A stretch of 64,000 bases of DNA. It comes from Cercophora sp. LCS_1 (lineage: Eukaryota; Ascomycota; Sordariomycetes; Sordariales; Lasiosphaeriaceae). Positions 1 to 10,210 of this stretch are shown here, in pieces. Location of the stretch: positions 558,001 through 622,000 of the forward strand of contig JAPZLL010000019.1 in assembly GCA_036250225.1 (NCBI GenBank). Direction: 5' to 3'. The notes under the pieces are model-generated. The model was not told where the DNA came from and made no database searches. It worked only from the letters and a program-made list of their open reading frames with translations. Both the position numbers and the translations under genes were made by a program. Each line of letters starts with the position of its first letter. Position 1 is the first letter of the stretch.

Positions 1-2
1 TG

Positions 3-3000
3 GAGATTTTGTCGGCAGACCACAACGCCATCTCGCAGTTTACAGGCTCGTTCGAGAGGATACGAAGTCTCAAGCTCAACTGGAATCCCATCACAAAGTT
101 TGAGATCCGATCTCCTATCCCAACCCTCAAAGTCCTCAACCTGTCTCACTGCCAGCTCGCGAGCATTGACGAGTCATTCAACAACATGTTGAGCCTGGAG
201 AGGCTGGTGCTTGATAAAAACTACTTTGTCTCGCTGCCCAATACGATTGGGAACCTCAAACGACTCGAGCACTTCAGCATTGCGAATAACTCGGTCGGTG
301 AGCTGCCTCCTGAAATCGGCTGCCTCACAGAGCTCCGCGTGCTCGATGTCCGCGGCAACAACATTCGCAAACTTCCTATGGAGTTGTGGTGGGCGAATAA
401 GCTTGAGACGCTCAATGCCTCGTCCAACGTTCTTGAAAACTTCCCCAAGCCCGCATCTCGCCCGCCTCAGCCTCCCGGAGAGGCGAATGGCTCTGCCAAT
501 GGCCTCAGCGGCAAGTCTAGCCAGACGGGCGCTTTGTCGCAGACCCCAAGCGCGGAGGAATTGAATGGCGATACATCAAGACGCCCAAGCCAGGCCTCCA
601 GTACCCTTCTAAGTGTTGGGCCTTCCCCGGTGCCGGGTGGTGCTGACCGCAAGGGCTCTTTGGTTTCCGTTTATGGAAAGGGTGGCCGTAAAACGTCTGT
701 CATCTCAAGGAGCACAACAAGCACAACACAGAGCGACAGTGGAAGTCGGACACCTATTGGAAGCAACCCCAGAAAGGACTCTGGGCTCTCGGGACGCCTC
801 ACCAGCACCTTTGCTGGTTCCCTCCGGAACCTCTTCATTGCCGACAACCGACTAGAGGACGACGTGTTTGATCAAATCACGCTCCTCTATGAGCTGCGGG
901 TGCTTAATCTCTCCTACAACGACCTGAACGACATGCCACAGCGCTCTATTAAGAGCTGGCCGCAGCTTGTGGAGCTGTATTTGTCCGGCAACGAGTTGAC
1001 GACGTTGCCAGCAGACGATCTTGAGGAGTACAACTCTCTGCAAGCCCTGCACATCAACGGCAACAAGTTCACCAATCTTCCCGCAGACATATCCAGGGCT
1101 AAGAAACTTGCGGTTCTCGACTGCGGAAGCAACTATCTCAAATACAACATTGCCAACGTTCCGTATGACTGGAATTGGAATCTCAATCCTAACCTGAGAT
1201 ACCTCAACCTGTCAGGGAACCGACGGCTGGAGATCAAGCAGACGCCCGCGGCCGGCGGCCCGCACCGTGAACAGTATACAGATTTCAACCGCCTTCCCAA
1301 CCTCCGTGTGCTCGGCTTGATGGACGTGACGCTTACCCAACCAAGTATTCCCGACCAAAGCGAGGACAGACGTATCCGAACATCGGGCGCTCAAGTGGGA
1401 CCTTTGCAGTACGGCATGGCTGACACGCTTGGGAAGAACGAACATTTGTCGACAATAGACTTGCTCGTTCCTCGTTTTAACTCGTCGGATACGGAAGTGC
1501 TTCTCGGACTCTTCGACGGCCAGGCACTCAGCAGTGGCGGGTCTAAAATCGCCAAGTATCTTCACGAAAACTTTGCCCCCACTTTGTCGGGGGAGCTGAA
1601 AGGTCTCAAGCCAAAGGAGACGCCCGAAGATGCGCTGAGGCGCGCATTCTTGTCGCTCAACAAAGATCTTGTGACGGCGGCGATTCAGCACACCGAAGAG
1701 AGGCCGGTGGCGGCGCACCGTGGTTCGTCAGCTCCTGCGGTGGTGCTCAGCAAAGAAGACATCAACACTGGCGCTGTCGCGGCTGTTGCCTACCTCCGGA
1801 ACCAGGAGCTGTATGTTGCCAACGTGGGCGACGTCCAAGCCATGTTGATCCAGACGGATGGGCAGCATCGCATATTGACCAAGAAGCACGATCCTGCAGA
1901 CCCGCATGAACGGTCTCGCATTCGTGATGCCGGCGGCTGGGTCTCTCGCAACGGACGGCTCAACGATCTCCTGGAAGTCTCGCGAGCATTTGGCTACCTT
2001 GACCTGATGCCTGCGGTGCAACCAGCCCCGCACATTTCACATGCGACCATCGCCGAGACGGACGAAACAGTGCTAATTGCTACGCGTGAGCTGTGGGAGT
2101 ACCTAAACCCAAGCTTGATTGTTGATGTAGCGCGCTCAATGCCAGTGCGTGGAAACAACATGCGCGCCACGGAGAAGCTTCGGGATCTCGCCATGGCCTA
2201 CGGCTCAACCAACAAGATCATGGTCATGATGCTCAGCGTCGCCGACTTGAAGCGGAGAAGCGACCGGCGCATGAATAGGGGTCACAGCATGTCCTTGCTC
2301 GGCTCGGGCGATGGCGACTTCGCCTTCCAGTCGATGCGGAAGCCCAGGAAGGCCAAGGGAGAGGGCCCGCTTGACTCGAGTCTGGCGCGTCTCGAGGCCG
2401 AGGTGCCAGCACCAACGGGTCTTATCGCCATTGTCTTCACGGACATCAAAAACTCGACACAGCTGTGGGAGACATACCCCGAAGCAATGAGATCGGCCAT
2501 CAAGTTGCACAACGAAGTCATGCGTCGTCAGCTCCGGAGAATCGGTGGTTTCGAAGTCAAGACTGAAGGTGACGCATTTATGGTGTCCTTCCCCACGGCC
2601 ACATCAGCATTGCTCTGGTGTTTTGCAGTTCAGACGTCGCTGCTTTCGGTGCAGTGGCCCCCCGAGATGCTGAACTCTGTGAGCTGCCAGCCGATTTTCG
2701 ACCGAGACAACAAGCTCGTGTTCAGGGGCTTGTCGGTGCGCATGGGCATCCACTGGGGCGAGCCACTGGCAGAGCCCGATCCGGTCACGCGGCGCATGGA
2801 CTACTACGGCCCCATGGTCAACAAGGCCAGTCGTATTTCGGCAGTTGCCGATGGTGGCCAGATTGCCGTTTCCTCGGACTTCATCTCAGAGGTCCAACGC
2901 TGCCTAGAGACGTACCAAGAATCCAACGCCAGCGACGACCTAGAAGACGATGGTTTCGCAAAGGCTATCCGCACCGAGCTCCGGTCGCTGAGCAGCCAAG

Positions 3001-3650
3001 GGTTTGAAGTTAAGGACATGGGCGAGAGGAAGCTCAAGGGTCTTGAGAACCCCGAGTTTGTCTACTCGCTTTACCCTCATGCTCTGGCCGGTAGAATTGA
3101 GCAGCACACGGCACACGAGAGAGCACAGTCTGCGAGCGCTTTCGTTCCAGACAAGCCGGCCGTGTTAAGCCCTGGCAGTGAGCTCTCAATCAACCCTGAC
3201 GACATCTGGGGCTTGTGGCGCGTGGCACTGCGCCTCGAGATGCTGTGCAGCACACTCGAAGAGTACGGCAGCCGAGGCCTGCAGCCACCCGAGACAGAGC
3301 TCTTGGAGCGGATGAAGCAACGAGGAGGCGAGGTCACAGAACGATTCCTGGTCAACTTTATGGAGCATCAGGTTAGCAGGATCGAGGTATGTTTTTTTTT
3401 TTTTTTTTTTTTTTTTTGCCCTTTCCAACCGCATGACTGACTTGTATAGACGTGCATCTCCACCCTCAACATCCGCCACCTCGCCATGGGCGGCGGCCCC
3501 ATCACGGAGCTTAAGCAACTCCGCGGGCCCATGACCAAGATCCTCGGCGATATTTCTAAACAGCTTCTCGAGCTCCAGCAATACAAGCAACGCTTCGGAG
3601 ACCTCGAGGCCGATGATACGGAGGAAGGGAGCGACACAGAGCAAGAGTGA
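3..3650 (+). CDS. Adenylate cyclase (class III), C-terminal ~1,194 residues; 5' end outside window
   Basis: This is the cAMP-producing enzyme of the fungal PKA pathway, acting at the plasma membrane downstream of Ras/G-alpha (family knowledge). Exons are 3-3386 and 3450-3650; the reading frame is open to the left edge, so the start lies upstream. Visible order: leucine-rich repeats (about residues 1-140), Ser/Thr-rich linker (150-265), more LRRs (268-412), PP2C-like domain (about 460-750), cyclase catalytic domain (about 806-1020) with FTDIKNST carrying a metal-binding Asp, GDAFMVSF and YGPMVNKASR, then a C-terminal helical tail ending EEGSDTEQE. The intron (3387-3449) is dominated by a run of 26 T. 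The domain order matches fungal Cyr1/CR-1, whose full length is about 2,000 residues, so roughly half is present. Confidence 0.97.
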
Positions 3651-4687
3651 TTTTTTCTGCTTTTTTTTCCGCCGCTGCCATCGCATACAACAAGCTCGAT
3701 ACCCCCCGTCGCCGTTTGCCGTGCCGCCCAATTGGTTTGCTTTTTCTTTCCTGTTTTTGACGTTGAGATGAAGTTCGTTATACCCCGAGCGATGGATGGT
3801 GGCTTGATGATTGAAATATTTTGGCCGCGCGGACCAAAGGATAACGGGGGCAAAATGAACGAACGAACAGGAGGGGCCATTAGTGCACTTTTCTTTTGAA
3901 AAGGAAAAAGTTGAGGTGAAGGGAGGATATGGGTGGATATGAGTGGATGGATGGATGTTTGGACACAACGACACTACACTACGCACAACCCCGCTCAAAC
4001 TCTCGCTGGAGGTTGTTGTTGTTATTTCATTTTGAAAGAAGGGGTTTACGGGACTTTTTATATACGAAGAAACAGACGGCTTGTTTGTTTTGCTTTGCTT
4101 GGTGGTTTGATGGTGGGAACGGGGGCGTTTTTTTCTCATCGTTTGGTTGAGTCGAATCATTCAGGATCGAAGGAAATTGGGATGGATGGTCTTGGGATGG
4201 GATGGGATGAATGGAGGATGGAAGTTGGATTGCCCTTTTTTTGTTTCAAGGTTTCTTGGGTGGAGTGGAATGGAGCGGATCATACCAAGGCGGCTGCCTA
4301 CTTTTTCATGGGTTCGGGGTATGCTTCGAATTGCATTTTAGGTGTGTTTTCTTGTCGGGAGAGGCGGTTGGTTGATAAGGAGTGGGTGGGGATGAAAAGG
4401 GGGTTTGTTCCATTTGGGATGGCTGCGGGTTGAACTCGTGCTTGCTCATGAGCGGTGAATGCGACACGCATGATTGTTGTAGTATAGGAATTGTAATGAT
4501 GAGTTATGGATTCTTGAAGCTTAAATGGTGTCACGGTGTGTGTGGTATCTGTGTTGGGTCTGTGCTTGCCGAGAGATTGAACAGATATCTACCGTCTTCA
4601 GGTCACTCCCCTTGTGTCCCTCGCTCCACCCACGGTCCTATCAAACCCCTCGACCGTAAAACCCTCCCATTGACCCCATCCTCCCCG
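3651..4687. other. Intergenic, low complexity
   Basis: This stretch follows the adenylate cyclase stop and probably begins with its 3' UTR. It contains GGATG/GGGATG-rich low-complexity sequence (about 3927-3955 and 4170-4220) and T-rich stretches. I see no convincing coding frame on either strand. Confidence 0.6.
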
Positions 4688-5770
4688 TCATCTAGACTTC
4701 TCTTCGGACTCCCGTACGATGCCCCGCTCGTCCCTGCCTTTAACATCCTGGATATATAAATCTGCGCCGCGTTGAATCAAGCATACTGTCAAGTCATATG
4801 CGCGCTCTCTGTCCCAACCTTAGTCCCATTCAAATGGCTCGCCGAGGCTGATCAACAGGTGCAAGACCGTGTAACCTTCCATGTCCTGGGCGTTGACATC
4901 CAGTCCGACAACCACCAGCAAAACCCCGATTGCCTCGAAGAGGGGTTTGAAGGCTATGGGTCGACCTACCATCATCCAAACTATAGCATGTAGCGCTGTC
5001 CCTCCAGCAAAGATCGAAACCAACCTCAGGGGTGAGGTGACGAAACACGGGGATAGGCTATGGTTCGCCTCCATTGTATCATTTGCTTCAGTAGCCAGTG
5101 TACCCTGTCTTCACGATCTCCGAGACAAGGCACAAGGGGCAAACGGAAAATATCTCCATCGAGCCACTCGGGGCCATAACGTCCCAGAGCCATCTCGATC
5201 AACTCGTCGTTCAGGACATATTTCGTCCTTGGATCAGCCTGCGTTGCCTCCAGCAGAGGGGGGATCACTTCGGCCCTCGGGAGACGTACCACCAGTTCTA
5301 GGGGCGTTCTTCCGTCGCGGCCGCGGTTCCCAACACCCTGAAGATGCTTCTTGAGGAACAACCGAACAATGGCAGAGTTCCCCCTCATCGCGGCAGCGTG
5401 CAAACGTGTGAACTCCTCTTCCCTGAACGAACAAGGAAAGCTGCCACGTCGTCGTGTCCCCTCAACAACGATACAACCAATGGATTCAACTGAAGAGAAA
5501 TACGAGGGGAAATTCGAGGGGTCCCGTTGCGCGTCAAGTCCTTGACGAAATGAACGGCGCGCGCGAAAAAGTCGAGGTGATATTCATCAACTAAAAAGGA
5601 GTATATCCAGGATCCCGGTTCGTTTCATGACATTTGAATTGAATACCTTTAAATAGAAACGAAGAGGCATTCCGCTTCCCTGCTAACGCTTGTTGGAATT
5701 TACAATGCCTGTCCAGGCAACTTGAAGTCACATCAACGGAGCCCAGTGTGCCGATTTTTCGTCACCAACG
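4688..5770 (-). pseudogene. Decayed ankyrin-repeat gene (relic A)
   Basis: The minus strand holds ankyrin-like pieces in more than one frame: HAAAMRGNSAIVRLFLKKHL (about 5400-5340), GGTALHAIVWMM and DVNAQDMEGYTVLHLL (about 5010-4850), and after an in-frame TAA (about 4821-4819) CLIQRGADLYIQDVKGR, ending at a TGA at 4690-4688. At least two frameshifts (near 5420 and near 5060) and the TAA prevent one continuous protein. Upstream, an exon-like segment (from 5590 down) encodes DEYHLDFFARAVHFVKDL behind a CTCCTTTTTAG acceptor; a preceding segment (about 5727-5701) encodes LQVAWTG. Both match relic B at 29199-30816. Fragments are clear; the original function is unknown. A live gene with unusual introns is possible but less likely given the number of breaks. 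Confidence 0.6.
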
Positions 5771-6412
5771 TGCCCGTGGTGTTATCGGGCAGGAACGACC
5801 TGGTCGATGACGACTTCCAATGCCAATGGCACTAACAGGCGAGAAAACCCATCGCAGTGTTATTTCTGCGCTTGGGTTGTGTTTCTCTGGATCCAGTTCA
5901 CTTCAAATTGTTCCAACACCTTCTCCAGTCCCCTTCCCGATCGGCAGTCAACGGCATATGAAGTCCCTGTCTGACAGGCTTATGTTCTAAAACACATGAA
6001 AATGCAGATTTTAGGACCGAAAAGTACACTTGAAAGTCTCTAAAGCATTAATCGATACCTAGAAACATGGGAAGGTCCCTTTCTTTCCAATCGACCACCC
6101 CTTCAAATTCATCCTCCATGGAAGGGATTTTTCTGTCATCCAGGGTTAGGGTCCTGTGGTCAAAGCTCCAATTCCACATGCGCATCAACGCCACGACACC
6201 GACTCGCCAAGCCAACTCTGTCATCTGCAAGTTGCCAGCACGGCGGGAGAAAACACTTTGTCCCTTTTCGCGAAAAGCCAAAACCACGAATACGCAACAC
6301 ACCATCCCTCGACACGATACGCGCGACCAGACTCCCAATCGAAAACCACAATCTCACCACCAAATCAATCGACGAACGAGAAGGGGGGGGGAAACCGGGA
6401 CGCGGCGCAACG
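5771..6412. other. Intergenic / upstream region of the YOS1-like gene
   Basis: About 640 bases between relic A and the YOS1-like start. Weakly protein-like minus-strand stretches (5970-5800) could be further 5' remains of relic A, but stops there are about as frequent as in random sequence. A G run (about 6384-6391) lies just before the gene. Confidence 0.4.
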
Positions 6413-6845
6413 ATGTTTTTCTTTGGGAGTTTCCTCTACAGTACACGCTCAGCCCTTGCCCGCGACGGCCAACAATAGACGCTAACGCTTGCTCGCTTCC
6501 AGGTATTGTTCTCATCGTCAATGCGATAGCGATCCTCTCCGAGGACAGGTTTCTTGCGCGCAGTATGGCTTTCCCTCGCAGAGGATGGTTGGAAGACGGA
6601 GTGTGCTGACAAAAAGGGGGGAATAGTCGGGCTTTCGAACAAGACGTACGATAATGGGTTCGGACAAGGGCCTGATACGAGTGTGCGGGCGAAACTGATT
6701 GCGCTGATTTCGAGCGTACGGATGCTGTTGAGGGGTGAGTTATCCTTGCCAGGTGGCGTGGGTTCGGCGGCACTGACAGGTGGGAATAGGTCCGTTGATA
6801 TTGGTGAATACTTTTATCATTCTGTATGAGCTTGTGCTGGGTTGA
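6413..6845 (+). CDS. YOS1: Yos1/IER3IP1-like ER-to-Golgi transport membrane protein, 83 aa
   Basis: Yos1 is a small integral membrane protein needed for COPII vesicle traffic between ER and Golgi, working with Yip1/Yif1 (family knowledge). Four exons fit: 6413-6440, 6503-6562, 6627-6734 and 6790-6845. They join into a protein starting MFFFGSFLYS, then IVLIVNAIAILSEDRFLAR, then IGLSNKTYDNGFGQGPDTSV and ending ILYELVLG. SEDRFLARIG, the LRGPLILVN segment and the C-terminal hydrophobic helix are family hallmarks, and 83 residues is the usual size. Introns begin GTACAC, GTATGG and GTGAGT and end TTCCAG, AATAG and AATAG, with a TGCTGAC branch-like site in the second. No single exon is long enough to stand out as an open frame. 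Confidence 0.9.
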
Positions 6846-7556
6846 GTTGGGAAGTGGGTTTGGCGGGTTTATGATTTGCACGAACGACGCATGGCGAGGG
6901 TCGCGAGCCCGAGGTGGTGTTGGGCGTTTTTGGGACATGCGATGTTGTCGGTCTGGTAATGCCGTTGGTGGACGGCTTGCTACGTAATTTACTCGTGGGC
7001 CGGGTCGTGATGGACTGGCCGATTGTACTTTTACCGCGTTGCGTTTGCGAGCGGATGTATCAGGGGCACTTATCAGGGGTCAGCTGGGGAGACGAGATGG
7101 TATCCATCAGGGTTCTTGCACACTGAGGATCAAGCCTTGGGGTCTTGCTTGCTCGGTCATGATGTTGGTATATTGACTACGATTATTCACAGCGGCCTGG
7201 ATCCGCTCTCAGAAACCAAGTCTGAGCTTGACACACAACACGCCCTAGGAATTCCAGCCCAATCCTAGGACCTGACAATCCTCACGGAGCAGAATCGTAC
7301 AGCCCACGCCAAAAATCGACGTGCCGCCACTTCGCAGTGCGCCAACCCATCACCACAACACCTTTCGAAACAAGAAATAAAAGCACCACCCTCCCAGTTT
7401 TCTCGTCCTCATACCGAACCTATGCAGGATACCAATAGTTTTCCCATCCCACTTTCCAACAACTGAAAATGACACGAGCCGCCCTCATCTTTCCTCGCTA
7501 TGCAGTTCCGGCTTCTCGAAACACAGCACCTCCCCACACAAGCGCCGACTGCCCCG
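6846..7556. other. Convergent 3' region between YOS1-like gene and creB
   Basis: About 700 bases between two genes whose 3' ends face each other; it probably holds both 3' UTRs. I see no further coding signal. Confidence 0.5.
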
Positions 7557-10210
7557 CTAGGACAGAAACTTTCCGCTCTTCTTCCTCTTCAATCCAAAGC
7601 TAAACCTGCCCTTGAGACCCTTGGGTTCCGGAGGATGGTCGTCCAGCGGGGCACTGCTTGAGCTAGTCTCCGTCCTCTCCGTTGTCGCTGTCCTGATCGG
7701 AGAGTGGCTCGTTGTGCTGCCTCCTACGCCATTCTGCCCCCCAGCGCTGTCCCGATCACTTCGGTCATGTTGATCATTCTCCTTATTCCTATCGCTCTTT
7801 CCGAGAAATGCAAAGCTCTTCCGGGTCATTGATTTGCTTCCCTTGCTCGCGCGGTTGAGAAAGCCGACTGGACTTCGGTCTCTACCTTCTGTCTCGGCGG
7901 CTCCGGGCTTTCGCTTCTTGTCCTCTTCTGCTGCCATCTGTCTGCTTTCTTGTAGGACCTTTTGGAGCTGCTCACGCTCGCTGCGTTTAGCCTCACGCAA
8001 TCGGGCTGCTTCCTCAACACGTTCCTTTTCCGCGAGCTTGGTTAACTCCTTCTCAGCCGCTTTTCGTGCTTTTTCCTGAGCTTTTTCCTGGGCCTTGAGC
8101 TCCTTGTCTCGGGCCTTGTCCTCTTTGGACTTGGTTGGAGATACGGGCGATGGAATAACGGCAGGGATTGGGGGAACTGGTGGGATGGTTGCTGCCTCGT
8201 CCGCTGTAGTCATCACTGATGGAGCTGGAGGGGGGGCTGCGACCAAGGGGTGAGTATCGGCAGGCTTCGGTGTCTTGGCGGGAGAGGGCAGGTCGATGGG
8301 ACTGGCGACGTAGATATCACCAGGGGCCGACTTTACGTGGTTGAGAGTGGCCAGCGGATCGTGATCCGCAACGAGTGGTATCGGCTGGGTGTTGAGTCTG
8401 GAGAGAGGTGACATGCCGTTTGGCGTCCCGTTGGCCTTCTCCGTGTCGAGGTCGGCTTTTTGACTGGCAAGTCGGACTTCCTCCAGGCCTTCGGCATCCA
8501 GCTCTTCTCTGACTTTTTCGAATGAGACTTCCTGATAGAACAGGACGTAGGCACAGGCCATCCCTGGACGATCACCAAAGAAATTCCTAACAAAGTGCTT
8601 GTCCACGGGCTCAACCATCTCGTCGTCAAAAAGAAGCCACCCTCGATCCTTGGTCTTGATCACCGAAACATAGTGACCGTGATACGCATTGCCGCCAATA
8701 TGAACGACTACGGCGTACAACTCGTACATTCGATCCGGGTCCTCGGCATCCTCAGTCGTGTTGAACATTCGAAGGTGATAGGGGTACACAACGCGGTGGA
8801 AAAGTTTCTGTAGTCGGCTATAATCCTCCGTGTACTTGAACCGCTTCAGATGCAGCGCTAGAATCTTTGGCAGTTTCTTGATCTTCATACGCTTCTCTGC
8901 CTCTTGTAATCCGCCGCAATGATCGCAGTGAAACTTGTTCCTCTCGCACAGCATCTCCTCGGCTGAAAACTTTTGTAAGCATGATGTCACGGACGAATGA
9001 TCTTCGAGGTCGATGGAAAGGTCCAGGAAGGTTTCGTCTCGCTGTGACGCCGTCTCGCAGGTCAGACACCGTGTTTCCGAGGTCAGGACCCCCTCAAAGA
9101 TGTCATGGACCCAGCCAGTCCCGAGGGCTTTTGTCCCTGCCCCGCCGTTTTTCGATGCTGATGCGGCGCCCAGGACATTTTCAACTGACAGGGTCAAGCT
9201 GTTTTTTCGTTCCTCCCCCTGCAGTTTCCTGGCGTTGGCTTCCACATTCGCAATGACGTCGTTGAGCACAAGGCCGTAGAATTCGTGAGCGTCTTGGTGC
9301 ATCGAGTTTCGGAACATCTCGTTGTCACGTTTGAATATATCGAGAAACCTCTGGGGGCTCAACACACCCGTCCTCGTCTCGCTTTCGATCAAGGCCGTAA
9401 AAATATCCTTCAGCCCGGTAAAGGTGCACTCCTGCATGCCGTAAGCATCTGGGTTTTCCTGTGCCAGCTCCAATACAGGCCCCCTTATCATGGCCTGCTT
9501 CTTCTTGTATTCCGGCGAATCGGGCTTGTCCTCTGGTCTAACAGCGGCGCCTATCGGTGCTAACTGACCACCGTTGAGCGCCTGCCTGGCCTTCAACGCC
9601 TGCGACGTTTTCTGCTTGTTTGTGCCAGCAGCCGTCCCGTTGGGCTGTACCGGCGCACGAATCGTCACATTGACCTTTTTCGTTTGCCCGTTCGGTGCAT
9701 CAGATCGTGGGTAAATCGGATAGTTGACGACATTCTCGCGGAACGGTTCGGAGTAGTATAATGCTTGTACAATCGAGTTGCAATAACTGTTCTGGGATCA
9801 GTTCGATGTTTAACACCCTCCACGAGACCAGTGCATACCATGTATTTCCGAACTGCGAGACACCATGTTAGCCTCCAACCATCAAACACGGGCAGGGAAC
9901 TAGAGGGGCTCACGTTTTCTAAGCCAAAGAACTTGTCACTACCATCCTCCCGAAGGGGCCCCGCGTTCTGTAACATCTTATCCAAGGGCGTTAGCTCCAC
10001 CGCGGGCTCATCCTTTTTGCCCTTTGGCGACGCATTGCTGTCCGTCTTGGAGCTTCCCTATGACACCACCAGTTAGCCAATCCTCGTCGTCGAGGGCCCC
10101 GAGGCGGGAAGCAGAACAAAGTTCGACGGCGCCGAGCGGCACGGCGCGATGCGATCCGGTTGACATACAGCTCCTGAGACCTTGATCACCTTGCCGAAAA
10201 ACCCCGCCAT
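7557..10210 (-). CDS. creB: Ubiquitin carboxyl-terminal hydrolase, CreB / USP12-46 type, 809 aa
   Basis: CreB is a deubiquitinating cysteine protease that works with the WD40 protein CreC in carbon catabolite repression (known from Aspergillus). Exons (minus): 10210-10169 (MAGFFGKVIKVSGA), 10057-9914, a 14-nt microexon 9852-9839, and 9786-7557. The Cys box FGNTCYCNSIVQAL forms only when the microexon is joined to the next exon; the active-site Cys codon is split TG|T. The His box is YHGHYVSV with downstream GWLLFDDE; zinc-ribbon pairs RCLTCET and FHCDHCGG are present. The C-terminal third has an E/K/A-rich coiled coil (about 8110-7900) and a basic end, as in CreB. The length fits CreB (about 770 aa). 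USP12/46-type activity is certain from the motifs; the catabolite-repression role is inferred from orthology. Confidence 0.93.
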
